From an uncultured bacterium (GTDB lineage: Bacteria; UBP6; UBA1177): a stretch of 64,000 nucleotides of DNA. Location: contig CAJOFY010000013.1 in assembly GCA_905233945.1 (NCBI GenBank), positions 1 to 64,000 of the forward strand, written 5' to 3'. Position numbers and translations under genes: made by a program. The notes below the pieces were generated by a model. The model ran no database searches. It was given only the letters and a program-made list of their open reading frames with translations, and was not told the origin of the DNA. This document shows, one piece after another, positions 1 to 8,822 of the stretch; position 1 is the first letter of the stretch; each line of letters starts with the position of its first letter.

Positions 1-1
1 T

Positions 2-115
2 CAGACAGAAGACACAGCTGACGGCGATTCCGCAGCTCCCGCAACCGATTCAGAAGCTCCTGCTGAAAACAAAGAAGAAAGCAAATCCGACGGCTGTTCG
101 ATGCTGTTTATCTAA
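2..115 (+). CDS. C-terminal end of a protein with an acidic/Ala-rich tail ending GCSMLFI (5' partial)
   Basis: Only the last 37 codons are inside the window, read in the frame starting at base 2 and ending with TAA at 113-115. The visible part is rich in Ala, Glu, Asp and Ser, a low-complexity linker of the kind seen in surface proteins, and finishes with SDGCSMLFI. A Gly-Cys followed by a short hydrophobic stretch resembles the start of bacterial C-terminal sorting signals, but the usual membrane segment and basic end are absent. Two further copies of the tail-coding DNA occur near 7003 and 10413. Product unknown. Confidence 0.5.
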   Translation, partial: QTEDTADGDSAAPATDSEAPAENKEESKSDGCSMLFI

Positions 116-118
116 AAA
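83..118 (+). repeat. GCSMLF tail repeat, copy 1
   Basis: DNA coding for SDGCSMLFI plus the stop codon. It recurs almost unchanged at 7003-7037 and, shortened, at 10413-10437. Similarity to copy 2 continues for roughly a dozen bases past the stop codon. Here it is the genuine end of a reading frame, so this is the best candidate for the parental arrangement. Confidence 0.6.
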
Positions 119-251
119 TTTCTTTTTCTGGTTTGTTTTTTTAACTTTACCGGCATTTTTGCGATTTATGCAGATATTTATTGAAAAAAAATGTTGCAAA
201 AAGTCCTAGTCCATGTAGATAAAAAAAGAGTGTTCTTTCTAAATTGAGCAA

Positions 252-830
252 AAGTTTGCAAACATCGAAAAAGGGGGAACGGTAAACTTCCAGATCGGTC
301 CCGTTCCTGCATACCTTTCATTCGGGATGATTTTCAGAGCAGGATTGCGTTATGGTGTTGATTATAATGCCGCATGGTTCCGCGGCTTGACATTGGGAGC
401 ATCAGCAGGGCCTTATCTTGTTGTAGGCGCATACCTTGAAGCCGGGATCGGGTTTGACTATTCCTGGATATCCTTTAAAATCGGTGTCGGAGGATCGATT
501 GATGTTTTTGAGTTTTATGCACCCCTTAAAGTTCAGGGACTGCTGAAACCTGCAATGGATTTAAATGGTTTGAACATGAAATTTTATCTGACAACAAGCC
601 TTGAACCTGAAATTTATCTGCTTGCCGGTAAAATTTATGTCAAAGCCTCCGGTAAAATCGGCATAGATCCCTTTGCAATCGGTTTCAACGTAAAGAAAAC
701 CATATTTGACTGGGATCCCTTAATAAAGAAGAAATTCAGAAATATCATACCGCTGAAACCGATTGAAATTGATCTGTTCTCAATAGGTCGAGGCATGAAG
801 GTGCTCGGCAATGATGTTTCAACGTTTTAA
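252..830 (+). pseudogene. 5'-truncated copy of the beta-rich cassette protein
   Basis: From base 252 the frame reads FANIEKGGTVNF and continues open to the TAA at 830. It matches the 3' two thirds of the longer copy at 3597-4676 with only a handful of amino-acid changes (for example KFRN for KFGN near the end). Homology begins abruptly at about 252 with no start codon or ribosome site. The first ATG (327) is internal to the homologous region. I therefore read this as a decayed duplicate rather than a 167-residue gene. The sequence is Gly- and aromatic-rich with alternating hydrophobic residues, suggesting beta structure. Family unknown. Confidence 0.6.
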
Positions 831-876
831 TCAATAATCAGCGTAAATGTTTAATAATTATCAAAAGGAGAAAGTT

Positions 877-2046
877 ATGAAGAAGAAATTATTCCTTATT
901 GCATTGCTGCTTGTGTTTGCACTGATTTCCTGCGGTGGCGATGAAGAAGAGGATGATTGGGGCAATGATGGCGATACACCAAGCGGCGGTGATGGTGGCA
1001 ATGGTGATAATGGTTTGGAGGAGTGGAAAATAAATTGGGGTGCAGAAGAAGAAAAGCCAAGTCAAACAAAAAGCATTATAATAGATAGCAATGATATAAT
1101 TTATGTTGCTGGAAATACTTATGGAAAACTGTATTCGGAAATGCAAGGTGAAAAAGATGTGTTTTTGGCAGCTTTCAATTCTAAAGGAAAAGAATTGTGG
1201 GGTATACAATTAGGGTCAAACAGTACAGAAACGGCTTTTGTTGGTTTAGCTGTAGATGAACAAAACAATCTATATATTGCAACAAAAAATAGTATCCAAG
1301 AAAAACATCTTATGAAATTTTCATCAGATGGAGTAAAAATATGGGATAAATCCTTAGAAGTTCAGGGAATTGCTGCTTTAGCTGTTGATGGTTCAGGCAA
1401 TATTTATGTCGGGACTTCTGAAACCTATGATATTTTGAAATTCTCACCTGACGGAGAAAAATTATCAACTTACAATTTTTATACTGCTCAAAATACCTAT
1501 AATGCAATAACAAAAATTATTGTTGATTCTGACGGAAACATATATGCTGGAGGTGCTACTTCAGAAAATTTATTTGCAACATTAACCAGTACGCAAGATT
1601 CTTTTTTGGTAAAAATTGCACCGAACGGAACTGTTCTGTGGGGTAAACAGTGGGGTGGAACTGCAAATTTCAATAATATTTCTAGTGTACTTGATATGTT
1701 AATTGATAGTGATAATAATCTTTATCTACCTGTGCCTTCAGAGCATGATTATGTATTGTTAAAAATTTCACCAACAGGGGATGATCTTTGGGAATCATCG
1801 AAATTAGACATTGGAGTTCCAGTATCCTTGTCATTAGACACATTAGATAAAATTTACATATGTGGGTCTAACAAAGTTTATAAATATTCTTCAGATGGGA
1901 AAAAAATTTGGAGTTGGGAAAACGATGAGCGATATGTTACTGTTCAAGGAATAGCTTCAGACAGTAAAAATAATATTTACGTTTTTGGCATAAAAGGTGG
2001 TAAAAATATTTACTTAATGAAAATTCCTGCATCGGCTATTAAGTAA
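877..2046 (+). CDS. Beta-propeller (SBBP-type) lipoprotein A
   Basis: Predicted outer-membrane or surface lipoprotein of 389 residues. The N-terminus MKKKLFLIALLL...ISC is a lipoprotein signal peptide with lipobox LISC, followed by a Gly/Asp/Asn-rich linker to about residue 45. The rest consists of repeated units with D(S/D)xxNIY, GGxT and LWGKQWG signatures, typical of SBBP beta-propeller repeats. The start at 877 is preceded by AAAGGAG; the upstream ATG at 847 has no ribosome site. The 5' flank and signal region are nearly identical to 4693-4785 upstream of lipoprotein C, while the propeller body is divergent. It lies between two fragments of another gene family. Ligand unknown. Confidence 0.75.
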   Translation: MKKKLFLIALLLVFALISCGGDEEEDDWGNDGDTPSGGDGGNGDNGLEEWKINWGAEEEKPSQTKSIIIDSNDIIYVAGNTYGKLYSEMQGEKDVFLAAFNSKGKELWGIQLGSNSTETAFVGLAVDEQNNLYIATKNSIQEKHLMKFSSDGVKIWDKSLEVQGIAALAVDGSGNIYVGTSETYDILKFSPDGEKLSTYNFYTAQNTYNAITKIIVDSDGNIYAGGATSENLFATLTSTQDSFLVKIAPNGTVLWGKQWGGTANFNNISSVLDMLIDSDNNLYLPVPSEHDYVLLKISPTGDDLWESSKLDIGVPVSLSLDTLDKIYICGSNKVYKYSSDGKKIWSWENDERYVTVQGIASDSKNNIYVFGIKGGKNIYLMKIPASAIK

Positions 2047-2056
2047 CGGAGTTTTT

Positions 2057-2386
2057 ATGAAATTTCCTATCGGATCACCCCTCAAAGTTCAGGGACTTTT
2101 GAAACCTGCAATGGATTTCGGAGGTTTGAACATGAAATTTTATCTGACAACAAGTCTTGAACCTGAGATATATCTTCTTGCAGGAAAGATTTATGTCAAA
2201 GCCTCTGGTAAAATCGGCATAGATCCATTTGCAATAGGTTTTTCAGTAAAGAAAACAATATTTGACTGGGATCCCTTAATAAAGAAAAAATTCGGAAATA
2301 TCATACCGCTGAAACCGATAGAACTTGATCTTTTCTCTATAGGTCGGGGAATGAAGGTGCTCGGCAATGATGTTTCAACGTTTTAA
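2057..2386 (+). pseudogene. Short C-terminal copy of the beta-rich cassette protein
   Basis: A 109-residue frame beginning MKFPIGSPLKVQG and then matching the last ~105 residues of the 3597-4676 product almost exactly, ending LGNDVSTF. CGGAG lies just upstream of its ATG, so it might still be translated after lipoprotein A, whose stop is 10 bp away. The first six residues are not homologous to the parent, so the fusion point is at about base 2075. Relic or minimal expressed cassette cannot be decided from sequence. Confidence 0.55.
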
Positions 2387-2430
2387 TCATTAAACAATAA
2401 AAATGCTTATTAATTTTTAAGGAGAAAAAC

Positions 2431-3573
2431 ATGAAGTTCTTTAAGTATTTATTTGTTCTATTGTCTTTAATCCTGATTGTTTCATGCGGCGGTGAGGATG
2501 AGAATAAGGATGAGAATAATGGTGCAAGCGGTGGAAAAAATAAAATATGGGAAATAAGTTGGGGAACAGATAATTGGGAACGACCTTTGTCAATTGCGGC
2601 ATCTGAAGAACTGGTTTTTGTCGGAGGAGAAACCAAGGGGAATTTGTATTCTGATTTATACGGAAAATTTGATGCTTTTTTATCAGTTTTTACTAATGAT
2701 GGAAAAGAGTTATGGGGAAAACAGTGGGGAACCAGCATAGATGATAGTATTAATTTGAGAGCTTTGATGTTGGATGAAAACCAAAATGTATATGGAGCAG
2801 TAGACACATGGCATAAAGGTTCGGGATCAATGATGGTAAAGTTTTCTCCTAACGGTGAGAAAATATGGGAAAATATTGTTGCAATAGATGCAGTTTCATT
2901 TATCGCGAAGGATGTTTTTGGCAATATTTATATTGCTGGCAATCACGGGGATATTTTAAAATACACAAAAGATGGAGAGGAACTTTGGAAGCATAATATT
3001 TCTACAGAGAATACAGAAGCTGAGATTAAATCTATAGTAGTAGACTCCCAAGGAAATATTTATGTCGGGGGAAGAACAAATGGAGATTTGTTTGAAGCTC
3101 TTTCCGGAAGTTATGATGCTTTTTTGGTGAAACTTAATCCTGATCTTGTTCATGTTTTTGAAAAACAGTGGGGAACAGGAAATAACAACGATTGGATTCA
3201 AGTTTCAGGATTAGCTGTAGACAATAACAATAATTTATATATTGCATCTAGTTCATCATCTGAAGAATCAGATATATTAGTGAAATATAGCCCAAATGGT
3301 GAAAAAATATGGGGACAAAATAATAAAGACGGCTCTTATTATTCAATTAATTCGATAAGCATAGATAATGAAAATATCATTTATCTCAGCTGTACCAATG
3401 GCGAAATTTATAAGTATAATCAGGACGGATTTCTGATTTGGAATTCAAAAGATATCGTAAAAGTAAATTGGGAAATCAAAGGTATGACATTAGATAATCA
3501 CCAAAATCTCTATTTAATAGGGGGAGAAAGCGATAATTACTTAATGAAAATACCAAAATCAGAAATGAAGTGA
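2431..3573 (+). CDS. Beta-propeller (SBBP-type) lipoprotein B
   Basis: Lipoprotein of 380 residues. The signal peptide MKFFKYLFVLLSLILIVSC has the lipobox IVSC, and a short Glu/Asp/Asn/Gly-rich linker follows. Propeller repeats with YDAFLVKL, GKQWG and NIYVGG motifs run through the mature protein, and it ends YLMKIPKSEMK, close to the YLMKIPASAIK end of lipoprotein A. AAGGAG precedes the ATG. Its stop codon overlaps a possible GTG start of the next ORF. It is a diverged paralogue of lipoproteins A and C. Confidence 0.75.
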   Translation: MKFFKYLFVLLSLILIVSCGGEDENKDENNGASGGKNKIWEISWGTDNWERPLSIAASEELVFVGGETKGNLYSDLYGKFDAFLSVFTNDGKELWGKQWGTSIDDSINLRALMLDENQNVYGAVDTWHKGSGSMMVKFSPNGEKIWENIVAIDAVSFIAKDVFGNIYIAGNHGDILKYTKDGEELWKHNISTENTEAEIKSIVVDSQGNIYVGGRTNGDLFEALSGSYDAFLVKLNPDLVHVFEKQWGTGNNNDWIQVSGLAVDNNNNLYIASSSSSEESDILVKYSPNGEKIWGQNNKDGSYYSINSISIDNENIIYLSCTNGEIYKYNQDGFLIWNSKDIVKVNWEIKGMTLDNHQNLYLIGGESDNYLMKIPKSEMK

Positions 3574-3596
3574 CAACTATTTTAACGAGCCAAAAC

Positions 3597-4676
3597 ATGC
3601 TTGACTTGATGAGTTATTCTAGCAATACTCAAACAACTTATTATTACTTCGGTAATCAACAATGGAATGAAGAGTTGGCAGATGATGTTGTCACTTACCT
3701 GAAATCCGGTCTTCACCTTTTCAGTTTTGATGCTGACCTTTTTGAAACCACATTTTATGTCACGACGCGCCTTCAGAAAGACAGATACGGCAGACTGATC
3801 GATCTTGAGCATGTAAATCCGAAGTCAAAAGAGGCTTTTGCCAGAAAATATGAAGGAAAGGTAGAAACTTTCAAGCCTTACACGAAATACTATTTCTTTG
3901 CGCAGAACATCAGCTTCGACGACCTGGCCGCTTCTGCCATTGAAAAAGGAAAAGAGGCTATGGAAGGACTTGTCAAAAAAGGCGTGGAAGCTGCTTCTGA
4001 CAAAATCGAAGACAAACTTGCCCAATACGCTGATGAAGTCAATGATCCCGACACCTTTAAAGAAAAGCTCGCAAAAGATCCGAAGCTGGAGGATTTGGAG
4101 TTTGCAAACATTGAAAAAGGGGGAACGGTCAATTTCCAGATCGGCCCCGTTCCGGCATACCTTTCATTCGGGATGGTTTTCCGTGCCGGTCTCAGATACG
4201 GCGTTGATTATAACGCAGCTTGGTTCCGCGGCTTGACATTGGGAGCATCAGCAGGGCCTTATCTTGTTGTAGGCGCATACCTTGAAGCTGGGATCGGGTT
4301 TGACTATTCCTGGATATCCTTTAAAATCGGTGTCGGAGGATCGATTGATGTCTTTGAGTTTTATGCACCCCTCAAAGTTCAGGGACTTTTGAAACCTGCA
4401 ATGGATTTCAACGGTTTGAATATGAAATTTTATCTGACAACAAGCCTTGAACCCGAAATTTACCTGCTTGCCGGTAAAATTTATGTGAAAGCCTCCGGTA
4501 AAATCGGCATAGATCCCTTTGCAATCGGTTTCAACGTAAAGAAAACAATATTTGACTGGGATCCCTTAATAAAGAAGAAATTCGGAAATATCATACCGTT
4601 GAAACCGATTGAACTTGATCTGTTCTCGATAGGTCGGGGCATGAAGGTGCTCGGCAATGATGTTTCAACGTTTTAA
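3597..4676 (+). CDS. Beta-rich cassette protein, longest copy
   Basis: A 359-residue product not recognised as a named family. An N-terminal part (about 1-100) carries the DADLFETTFYVTTR motif. A charged helical stretch (roughly 110-165, Lys/Glu/Asp/Ala-rich) follows, then a Gly/aromatic/Val-rich C-terminal part that looks all-beta and ends LGNDVSTF. No signal peptide is visible, so this could be the C-terminal piece of a once larger secreted protein. I chose ATG 3597 because the related fragment at 5870 starts at the equivalent codon; a GTG at 3570 overlapping the lipoprotein B stop is the alternative. The three other copies in 252-6052 are all shorter. Confidence 0.6.
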   Translation: MLDLMSYSSNTQTTYYYFGNQQWNEELADDVVTYLKSGLHLFSFDADLFETTFYVTTRLQKDRYGRLIDLEHVNPKSKEAFARKYEGKVETFKPYTKYYFFAQNISFDDLAASAIEKGKEAMEGLVKKGVEAASDKIEDKLAQYADEVNDPDTFKEKLAKDPKLEDLEFANIEKGGTVNFQIGPVPAYLSFGMVFRAGLRYGVDYNAAWFRGLTLGASAGPYLVVGAYLEAGIGFDYSWISFKIGVGGSIDVFEFYAPLKVQGLLKPAMDFNGLNMKFYLTTSLEPEIYLLAGKIYVKASGKIGIDPFAIGFNVKKTIFDWDPLIKKKFGNIIPLKPIELDLFSIGRGMKVLGNDVSTF

Positions 4677-4722
4677 CCAATAATCAGCGTAAATGTTTAA
4701 TAATTATCAAAAGGAGAAACTT

Positions 4723-5859
4723 ATGAAGAAGAAATTATTCTTTATTACATTATTGCTTGTATTTGCATTGGTTTCCTGCGGCGGTGAGAAAGATGATTAT
4801 GATGATATACCAAGTGGCGGAGGTGAAGGGAATGGCCAAGGCGACAATGATAATGAAGCAGAAGAATGGGAAATAAATTTAGAATACTCATATTTTCAAA
4901 AGTTTGTTGTTGATCAAAATGATATGATTTATGTATCCGGATTCACTTATGATAATTTATATGCTGATTTAAATGGAAAAAACGATCCTTTTTTTATTAG
5001 TTTAAATAAAAAAGGAGAAAAACTCTGGGGAAAACAATGGGGAGTCCCTGTGATTCATTCATCAAACAATAATGTTTCAGGAATATCTGTTGATTCTAAA
5101 GGAAATATCTATATTACTATTCTTGCCAACCCGTCCATTTTTAAATTTGCTTCGGATGGAACAAAAGTATGGGAAATTTTTCCAGAACTTAAAAATGGAG
5201 ATATTACAACTTTAGCACTTGACAAATCAGATAATATTTACATAGGAATTATAAGAGGAGAGGAAAATGATCCTAATATAATTAAATACTCTGCTGACGG
5301 AAAAAAATTACAAAGTTATAATATTTTAGGCGATTCATCATGTTCAATAAATACTTTGGCTATTGATTCGGAAGGAAATCTTTATGCTGGAGGTTCTACT
5401 TCAAAAAGTTTGTTCTCCGATAATGAAGGAGATACAGATGCTTTCTTGGTAAAGATGGCACCAGATGGAACAGAGCTTTGGGGAAAACAATGGGGAAGCA
5501 CAAAAAGTGATGGTGTAGAAACAATATTAATGGGAAAAGAGAACGATATTTTTGTTGCGTCCTATTCAAAAGATGATTCAATAGAGAGGCTTTTCAATTT
5601 TTCGCTAGATGGAAATAAGATTTGGGGAATAAATCAAAAATGCGATTCTATCACGATGTGCAATGACAACAATATCTACTGTGCAAAATCAGATCAAATT
5701 TACAAATATAACTCTTTGGGGGAATATTTAGGAACTTCTGCCACAAACTATGGACTTGGTTATTTTAAGCAATTAACTTGTGACAGCGAAAGAAATATTT
5801 ATGCAATAACATCAAATAATCGTACAGTCATTAAATTTTCTCATTCAGATTTTAAATAG
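4723..5859 (+). CDS. Beta-propeller (SBBP-type) lipoprotein C
   Basis: Lipoprotein of 378 residues with signal MKKKLFFITLLLVFALVSC (lipobox LVSC) and a Gly/Asp/Asn-rich linker, followed by repeated NIY, DAFLVKMAPDG and LWGKQWG propeller units. The start at 4723 follows AAAGGAG. The upstream 30 bp and signal sequence nearly duplicate those of lipoprotein A (847-940), showing recent duplication or conversion, while the mature domain is only distantly similar. Ten bases downstream begins a fragment of the cassette gene, repeating the lipoprotein-then-cassette order. Confidence 0.75.
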   Translation: MKKKLFFITLLLVFALVSCGGEKDDYDDIPSGGGEGNGQGDNDNEAEEWEINLEYSYFQKFVVDQNDMIYVSGFTYDNLYADLNGKNDPFFISLNKKGEKLWGKQWGVPVIHSSNNNVSGISVDSKGNIYITILANPSIFKFASDGTKVWEIFPELKNGDITTLALDKSDNIYIGIIRGEENDPNIIKYSADGKKLQSYNILGDSSCSINTLAIDSEGNLYAGGSTSKSLFSDNEGDTDAFLVKMAPDGTELWGKQWGSTKSDGVETILMGKENDIFVASYSKDDSIERLFNFSLDGNKIWGINQKCDSITMCNDNNIYCAKSDQIYKYNSLGEYLGTSATNYGLGYFKQLTCDSERNIYAITSNNRTVIKFSHSDFK

Positions 5860-5869
5860 CGGAGCCCCA

Positions 5870-6052
5870 ATGTTTGACCAGATGAGATGTTACGATAACA
5901 CTCAAACATATTATTCTTTCTGGAATAAAAATCTGGCAGATGATTTTCTTACTTACGGCGAAGTGTGCACCCATGTTTATTCCGGTCTTCACCTTTTCAC
6001 TTTTGATGCCGACCTTTTTGAAACCACATTTTATGTCACGACACGCCATTAG
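5870..6052 (+). pseudogene. N-terminal fragment of the beta-rich cassette gene
   Basis: A 60-codon frame with CGGAG before its ATG. It matches the first ~60 residues of the 3597 product (shared NTQT, LADD, SGLHLF and FDADLFETTFYVTTR) but stops at a TAG two codons after that block, where the parent continues into QKDRYG. It also contains a segment, TYGEVCTHVYSG, that is missing from the 3597 copy, so neither copy is a simple truncation of the other. It is probably non-functional. Confidence 0.6.
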
Positions 6053-6070
6053 CTTTTTGGGTAAATCCAA

Positions 6071-6094
6071 TTTTTTATAACACAGTATAAAAAA
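6071..6094. other. AT-only inverted repeat after the lipoprotein cassette
   Basis: Nine T/A bases (TTTTTTATA) are followed after six bases by their exact complement. The stem is weak but lies just past the last cassette fragment, so it could act as a terminator in either direction. The rest of the 6053-6226 gap shows nothing else I can name apart from a possible promoter, TTGACT at 6121 and TTTTAT at 6144. Confidence 0.3.
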
Positions 6095-6226
6095 TTTCTT
6101 TTCGAAACTTAAAATAATACTTGACTTTTTATCACAACAATTATTTTATGTTTTGTAAAAACTTGCTTTTTGGTTTGAAATGAAAAGCGGTAAGATGTGA
6201 TTTTGTAATTATTTAAAATCTTTTGA

Positions 6227-6255
6227 TTGCCTTTGATTGTTTTTTATGATATAAT
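6227..6255 (+). promoter_or_regulatory. Promoter of the toxin-antitoxin pair
   Basis: TTGCCT at 6227-6232, a 17-bp spacer, and a perfect TATAAT at 6250-6255. The expected transcription start near 6262 leaves a 22-nt leader containing GGAGG before the antitoxin ATG at 6284. Confidence 0.55.
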
Positions 6256-6283
6256 GAACAGACGGTTTTTTATGGAGGTAGTA

Positions 6284-6556
6284 ATGTCAACATCGTTTGT
6301 TCAGTTCAGAATGGAAGATTCCACGAAAGCGCAGGCACTTGTCGTTTGCGAGCAGCTGGGAATTGATCTTCCGACTTATTTGAGAATGTGCGTAACCAGA
6401 CTGGTGCGCGAAAACGGGATTCCTTTTTCGATGAAACTCGAAGAAAGCCGCGGTCTTGCCGCAATGAAAGCTGCAAGCAGGATCGCCGAGCAGAACGGAA
6501 ACAGCGAAATGACTCTTGACGAGATCAATACCGAAATAGCAGAGGCGCGGAAGTAG
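6284..6556 (+). CDS. RelB/DinJ-family antitoxin
   Basis: A 90-residue protein starting MSTSFVQFRMED. The N-terminal ribbon-helix-helix-like segment contains KAQALVVCEQLGID and LPTYLRMC, and the acidic C-terminus has TLDEINTEIAEARK, the arrangement of DinJ/RelB antitoxins. It should bind and neutralise the toxin encoded next and autoregulate the operon. The start at 6284 has GGAGG six bases upstream; earlier in-frame ATGs at 6227 and 6272 lack a ribosome site. Its stop TAG is immediately followed by the toxin ATG, so the two are translationally linked. Confidence 0.75.
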   Translation: MSTSFVQFRMEDSTKAQALVVCEQLGIDLPTYLRMCVTRLVRENGIPFSMKLEESRGLAAMKAASRIAEQNGNSEMTLDEINTEIAEARK

Positions 6557-6979
6557 ATGCATTACTATGCCGTGATAGACACGAATGTCGTTGTTTCGGC
6601 AATGCTGAAATGGCAGTCTCTGCCGGGAAACATTCTGGAACTTGTGTTTGACGGCATCATCATGCCTGTTTTTAATGACGAAATCCTTAGTGAATACCGC
6701 GAAGTTTTAAGCAGACCGAAATTCAATTTGAGCAATCAGATAATTGAGGATTTTGTTGGCAATATTGAAGAATTAGGCTTGTCAATAAAAGCAGCAACAC
6801 TTGATTTGGATTTTCCCGATCCGAAAGACCGTGTTTTTTACGAAATAACGATGGAAAGCAGAAAATCTGATGAAACTTATCTTGTGACGGGTAATATCAA
6901 ACATTTTCCTGCACAGTGTTTTGTTGTGACCCCGCGAGAAATGCTGGAAATCGTGCTGTCAAAAAACAATTCGCAGTAA
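6557..6979 (+). CDS. PIN-domain toxin (COG1569-type RNase)
   Basis: A 140-residue PIN-fold protein. The N-terminus MHYYAVIDTNVVVSAML carries the first catalytic Asp (D8) followed by TN. Further acidic residues appear in NDEILSEY, DFPDPKDR and the late DETYLVTGN, matching the metal-binding set of PIN ribonucleases. It probably cleaves RNA when not held by the antitoxin. It follows the antitoxin with no gap. Pairing a DinJ/RelB-type antitoxin with a PIN toxin rather than a RelE/YafQ toxin is a less usual combination. Confidence 0.8.
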   Translation: MHYYAVIDTNVVVSAMLKWQSLPGNILELVFDGIIMPVFNDEILSEYREVLSRPKFNLSNQIIEDFVGNIEELGLSIKAATLDLDFPDPKDRVFYEITMESRKSDETYLVTGNIKHFPAQCFVVTPREMLEIVLSKNNSQ

Positions 6980-7002
6980 TTTCAAGACAAGAAAGGAGAA
7001 TT

Positions 7003-7037
7003 AAATCCTACAGCTGTTCGATGCTGTTTATCTAAAA
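7003..7037 (+). repeat. GCSMLF tail repeat, copy 2 (orphan)
   Basis: Reads KSYSCSMLFI-stop in one frame and is nearly identical in DNA to bases 83-118, but no open frame leads into it. AAAGGAG at 6991-6997 has no following ATG. It lies between the PIN toxin and the next lipoprotein and looks like the stranded 3' end of a lost gene. Confidence 0.55.
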
Positions 7038-7096
7038 GTTTCTTTTTTCCTCATTTTCCTTATCATAATTCGTTCATTTGCGAAACGGAGGCTAAT

Positions 7097-8797
7097 ATGC
7101 GGAAACATTTGAGTTTATTTCTGGTGCTTTTGGGATTTGTTTTCATTTTATCCTGTTCATCATCCCAAAAACCTGCAAACGATTCTGACATCATTCCTGA
7201 TGCCGATGCCGCCGGCGGTGATGCGGAAATCCTTGCTGATGATTTTGATTCTCAAGATGCGGATATTATCGATGATAAAGACCAATCCGATGATTCTGAT
7301 TCTGAAAGCAACGACCCTTCTCAGGAAGAACCAGACAACGATTCCGGCTGTACGATTGTGGAAGGAGATCAGGATTACGAAAAACTATGGCTGACAGACG
7401 ACGACCCTTATGCCGACAGAGAGAATTTTCTCTATAAATATTACGGCGATTATGATGTAATCGCCGATGATCCGGAACAAGTCAGGGCTACTTTGTGGAA
7501 ATATCATTTTAGCAGCTATAATGGATGCAGAATCTATAATCAGTGTTCAAAATATGACATTCATCCTTACGAAGCATGTGCCGACAACTATCCGTTTGAG
7601 CCTATATTGATTGAAGATTATCCTAATCAGGATGACACAGTAGTAAAAAATGAAAACATTCTTAAAAACAAATGCGACGGCTTGATGACACCAGAACCAC
7701 GCTGGCGGAATGATTGGATTTACGGTCGTGATCCCAGATATTTTGCTAAAAACGGCAAAGCAGTTTTTACAATGGGTTCTTCTTATGCGTTTATGCCCGG
7801 TACTTTTGTATTTAATATTCAGACAAGACAACTTATAAAAATCGCTGCTAATGCTGCAAATTTGGATTTTAACGGAAAAATGGTTCTGATGTCGACCTAC
7901 AACAAATCTATAAATGACGATTCTCCGGATCTTCCCAACTACCAGATGCCTGTTCAGGAAATAATTTATTACGATATAGAAAAACATAAATACGGCTACG
8001 CGTGGTATGGAGAAAAGTTCTACGGAGTCAACTATATGGGATTGGGTGACACCTATGCCATGATGAGTTATCAGACAAAACCTGATGATTACGGTAAAAT
8101 GAAAGTTGTCTATACCAAAATAGGCGACTGGAAAAATTGGAAAGAACTGAAGAAATTTACAGATAACGGGCAAGATTGGGCAGCAGCGATTTATCCCAAT
8201 TTTTATGGCAGTCAGGTTGTTTTTTTGAACTATGATGTTGATGCAATTTTCTGTGACCTTGAAAAAGGAGATGACGGCTGTGTCAAAGTTTCCGATGAAA
8301 ACGAAAATGCATATTGGCCAAAAATGATAGATGACAGAAAAATCATTTATTTTTCAATCAGTTATGATGAGCAAAGCTCAGAATCACGTAAAATAATTCA
8401 AGCGGAATTAAATAAAGACGGAACAGTGAAAAGCAGAAGTATTTTGGTTAATGACAATAAAATCTCAGGAATACTGGATTTAAACAATGATTTCATACTT
8501 TACATGATAGAAAAAGGAAGAACTTCCAATGATCATCCAATATCAATGGTTTGTTACTACAGATTCTCTGATAAAAAATCTTTTTGTCTGGACAGCGATG
8601 ATGATATGGAGATCAGAAAAGATTATTCATATATTCCAGGTTACAGCAGATATTTGATTTATCAGCATTATTTTGATTATGTGCTGAGAGACATGGAGTG
8701 TTACTGCGACTATCATCCAGACAGATGTCCTTACAGCGATTACACGCCTAATCCGGATAATCCCAAAATTCCGGTGTGGAGGAAACAAGGGGAATGA
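7097..8797 (+). CDS. Asp/Ser-rich linker lipoprotein D
   Basis: A 566-residue lipoprotein. The signal MRKHLSLFLVLLGFVFILSC has the lipobox ILSC, followed by an Asp/Ser-rich linker (about residues 25-85) with repeated DSD and DAD units. The mature domain has Tyr/Trp-rich repeats suggesting a beta-propeller-like fold and a Cys-rich end with MECYCDYHPDRCP. CGGAGG precedes the ATG. It is a paralogue of the next gene: both share linker DNA and a C-terminal LRxMxCYC...CP signature. Function unknown; probably surface exposed. Confidence 0.7.
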   Translation: MRKHLSLFLVLLGFVFILSCSSSQKPANDSDIIPDADAAGGDAEILADDFDSQDADIIDDKDQSDDSDSESNDPSQEEPDNDSGCTIVEGDQDYEKLWLTDDDPYADRENFLYKYYGDYDVIADDPEQVRATLWKYHFSSYNGCRIYNQCSKYDIHPYEACADNYPFEPILIEDYPNQDDTVVKNENILKNKCDGLMTPEPRWRNDWIYGRDPRYFAKNGKAVFTMGSSYAFMPGTFVFNIQTRQLIKIAANAANLDFNGKMVLMSTYNKSINDDSPDLPNYQMPVQEIIYYDIEKHKYGYAWYGEKFYGVNYMGLGDTYAMMSYQTKPDDYGKMKVVYTKIGDWKNWKELKKFTDNGQDWAAAIYPNFYGSQVVFLNYDVDAIFCDLEKGDDGCVKVSDENENAYWPKMIDDRKIIYFSISYDEQSSESRKIIQAELNKDGTVKSRSILVNDNKISGILDLNNDFILYMIEKGRTSNDHPISMVCYYRFSDKKSFCLDSDDDMEIRKDYSYIPGYSRYLIYQHYFDYVLRDMECYCDYHPDRCPYSDYTPNPDNPKIPVWRKQGE

Positions 8798-8822
8798 AAG
8801 TAAACAACAAAAAGGAGAGAAA

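Noticed and set aside
327-830. Independent 167-residue gene
   Set aside because: Homology to the 3597 copy extends upstream of ATG 327 to about 252, so this ATG is internal to a truncated copy.
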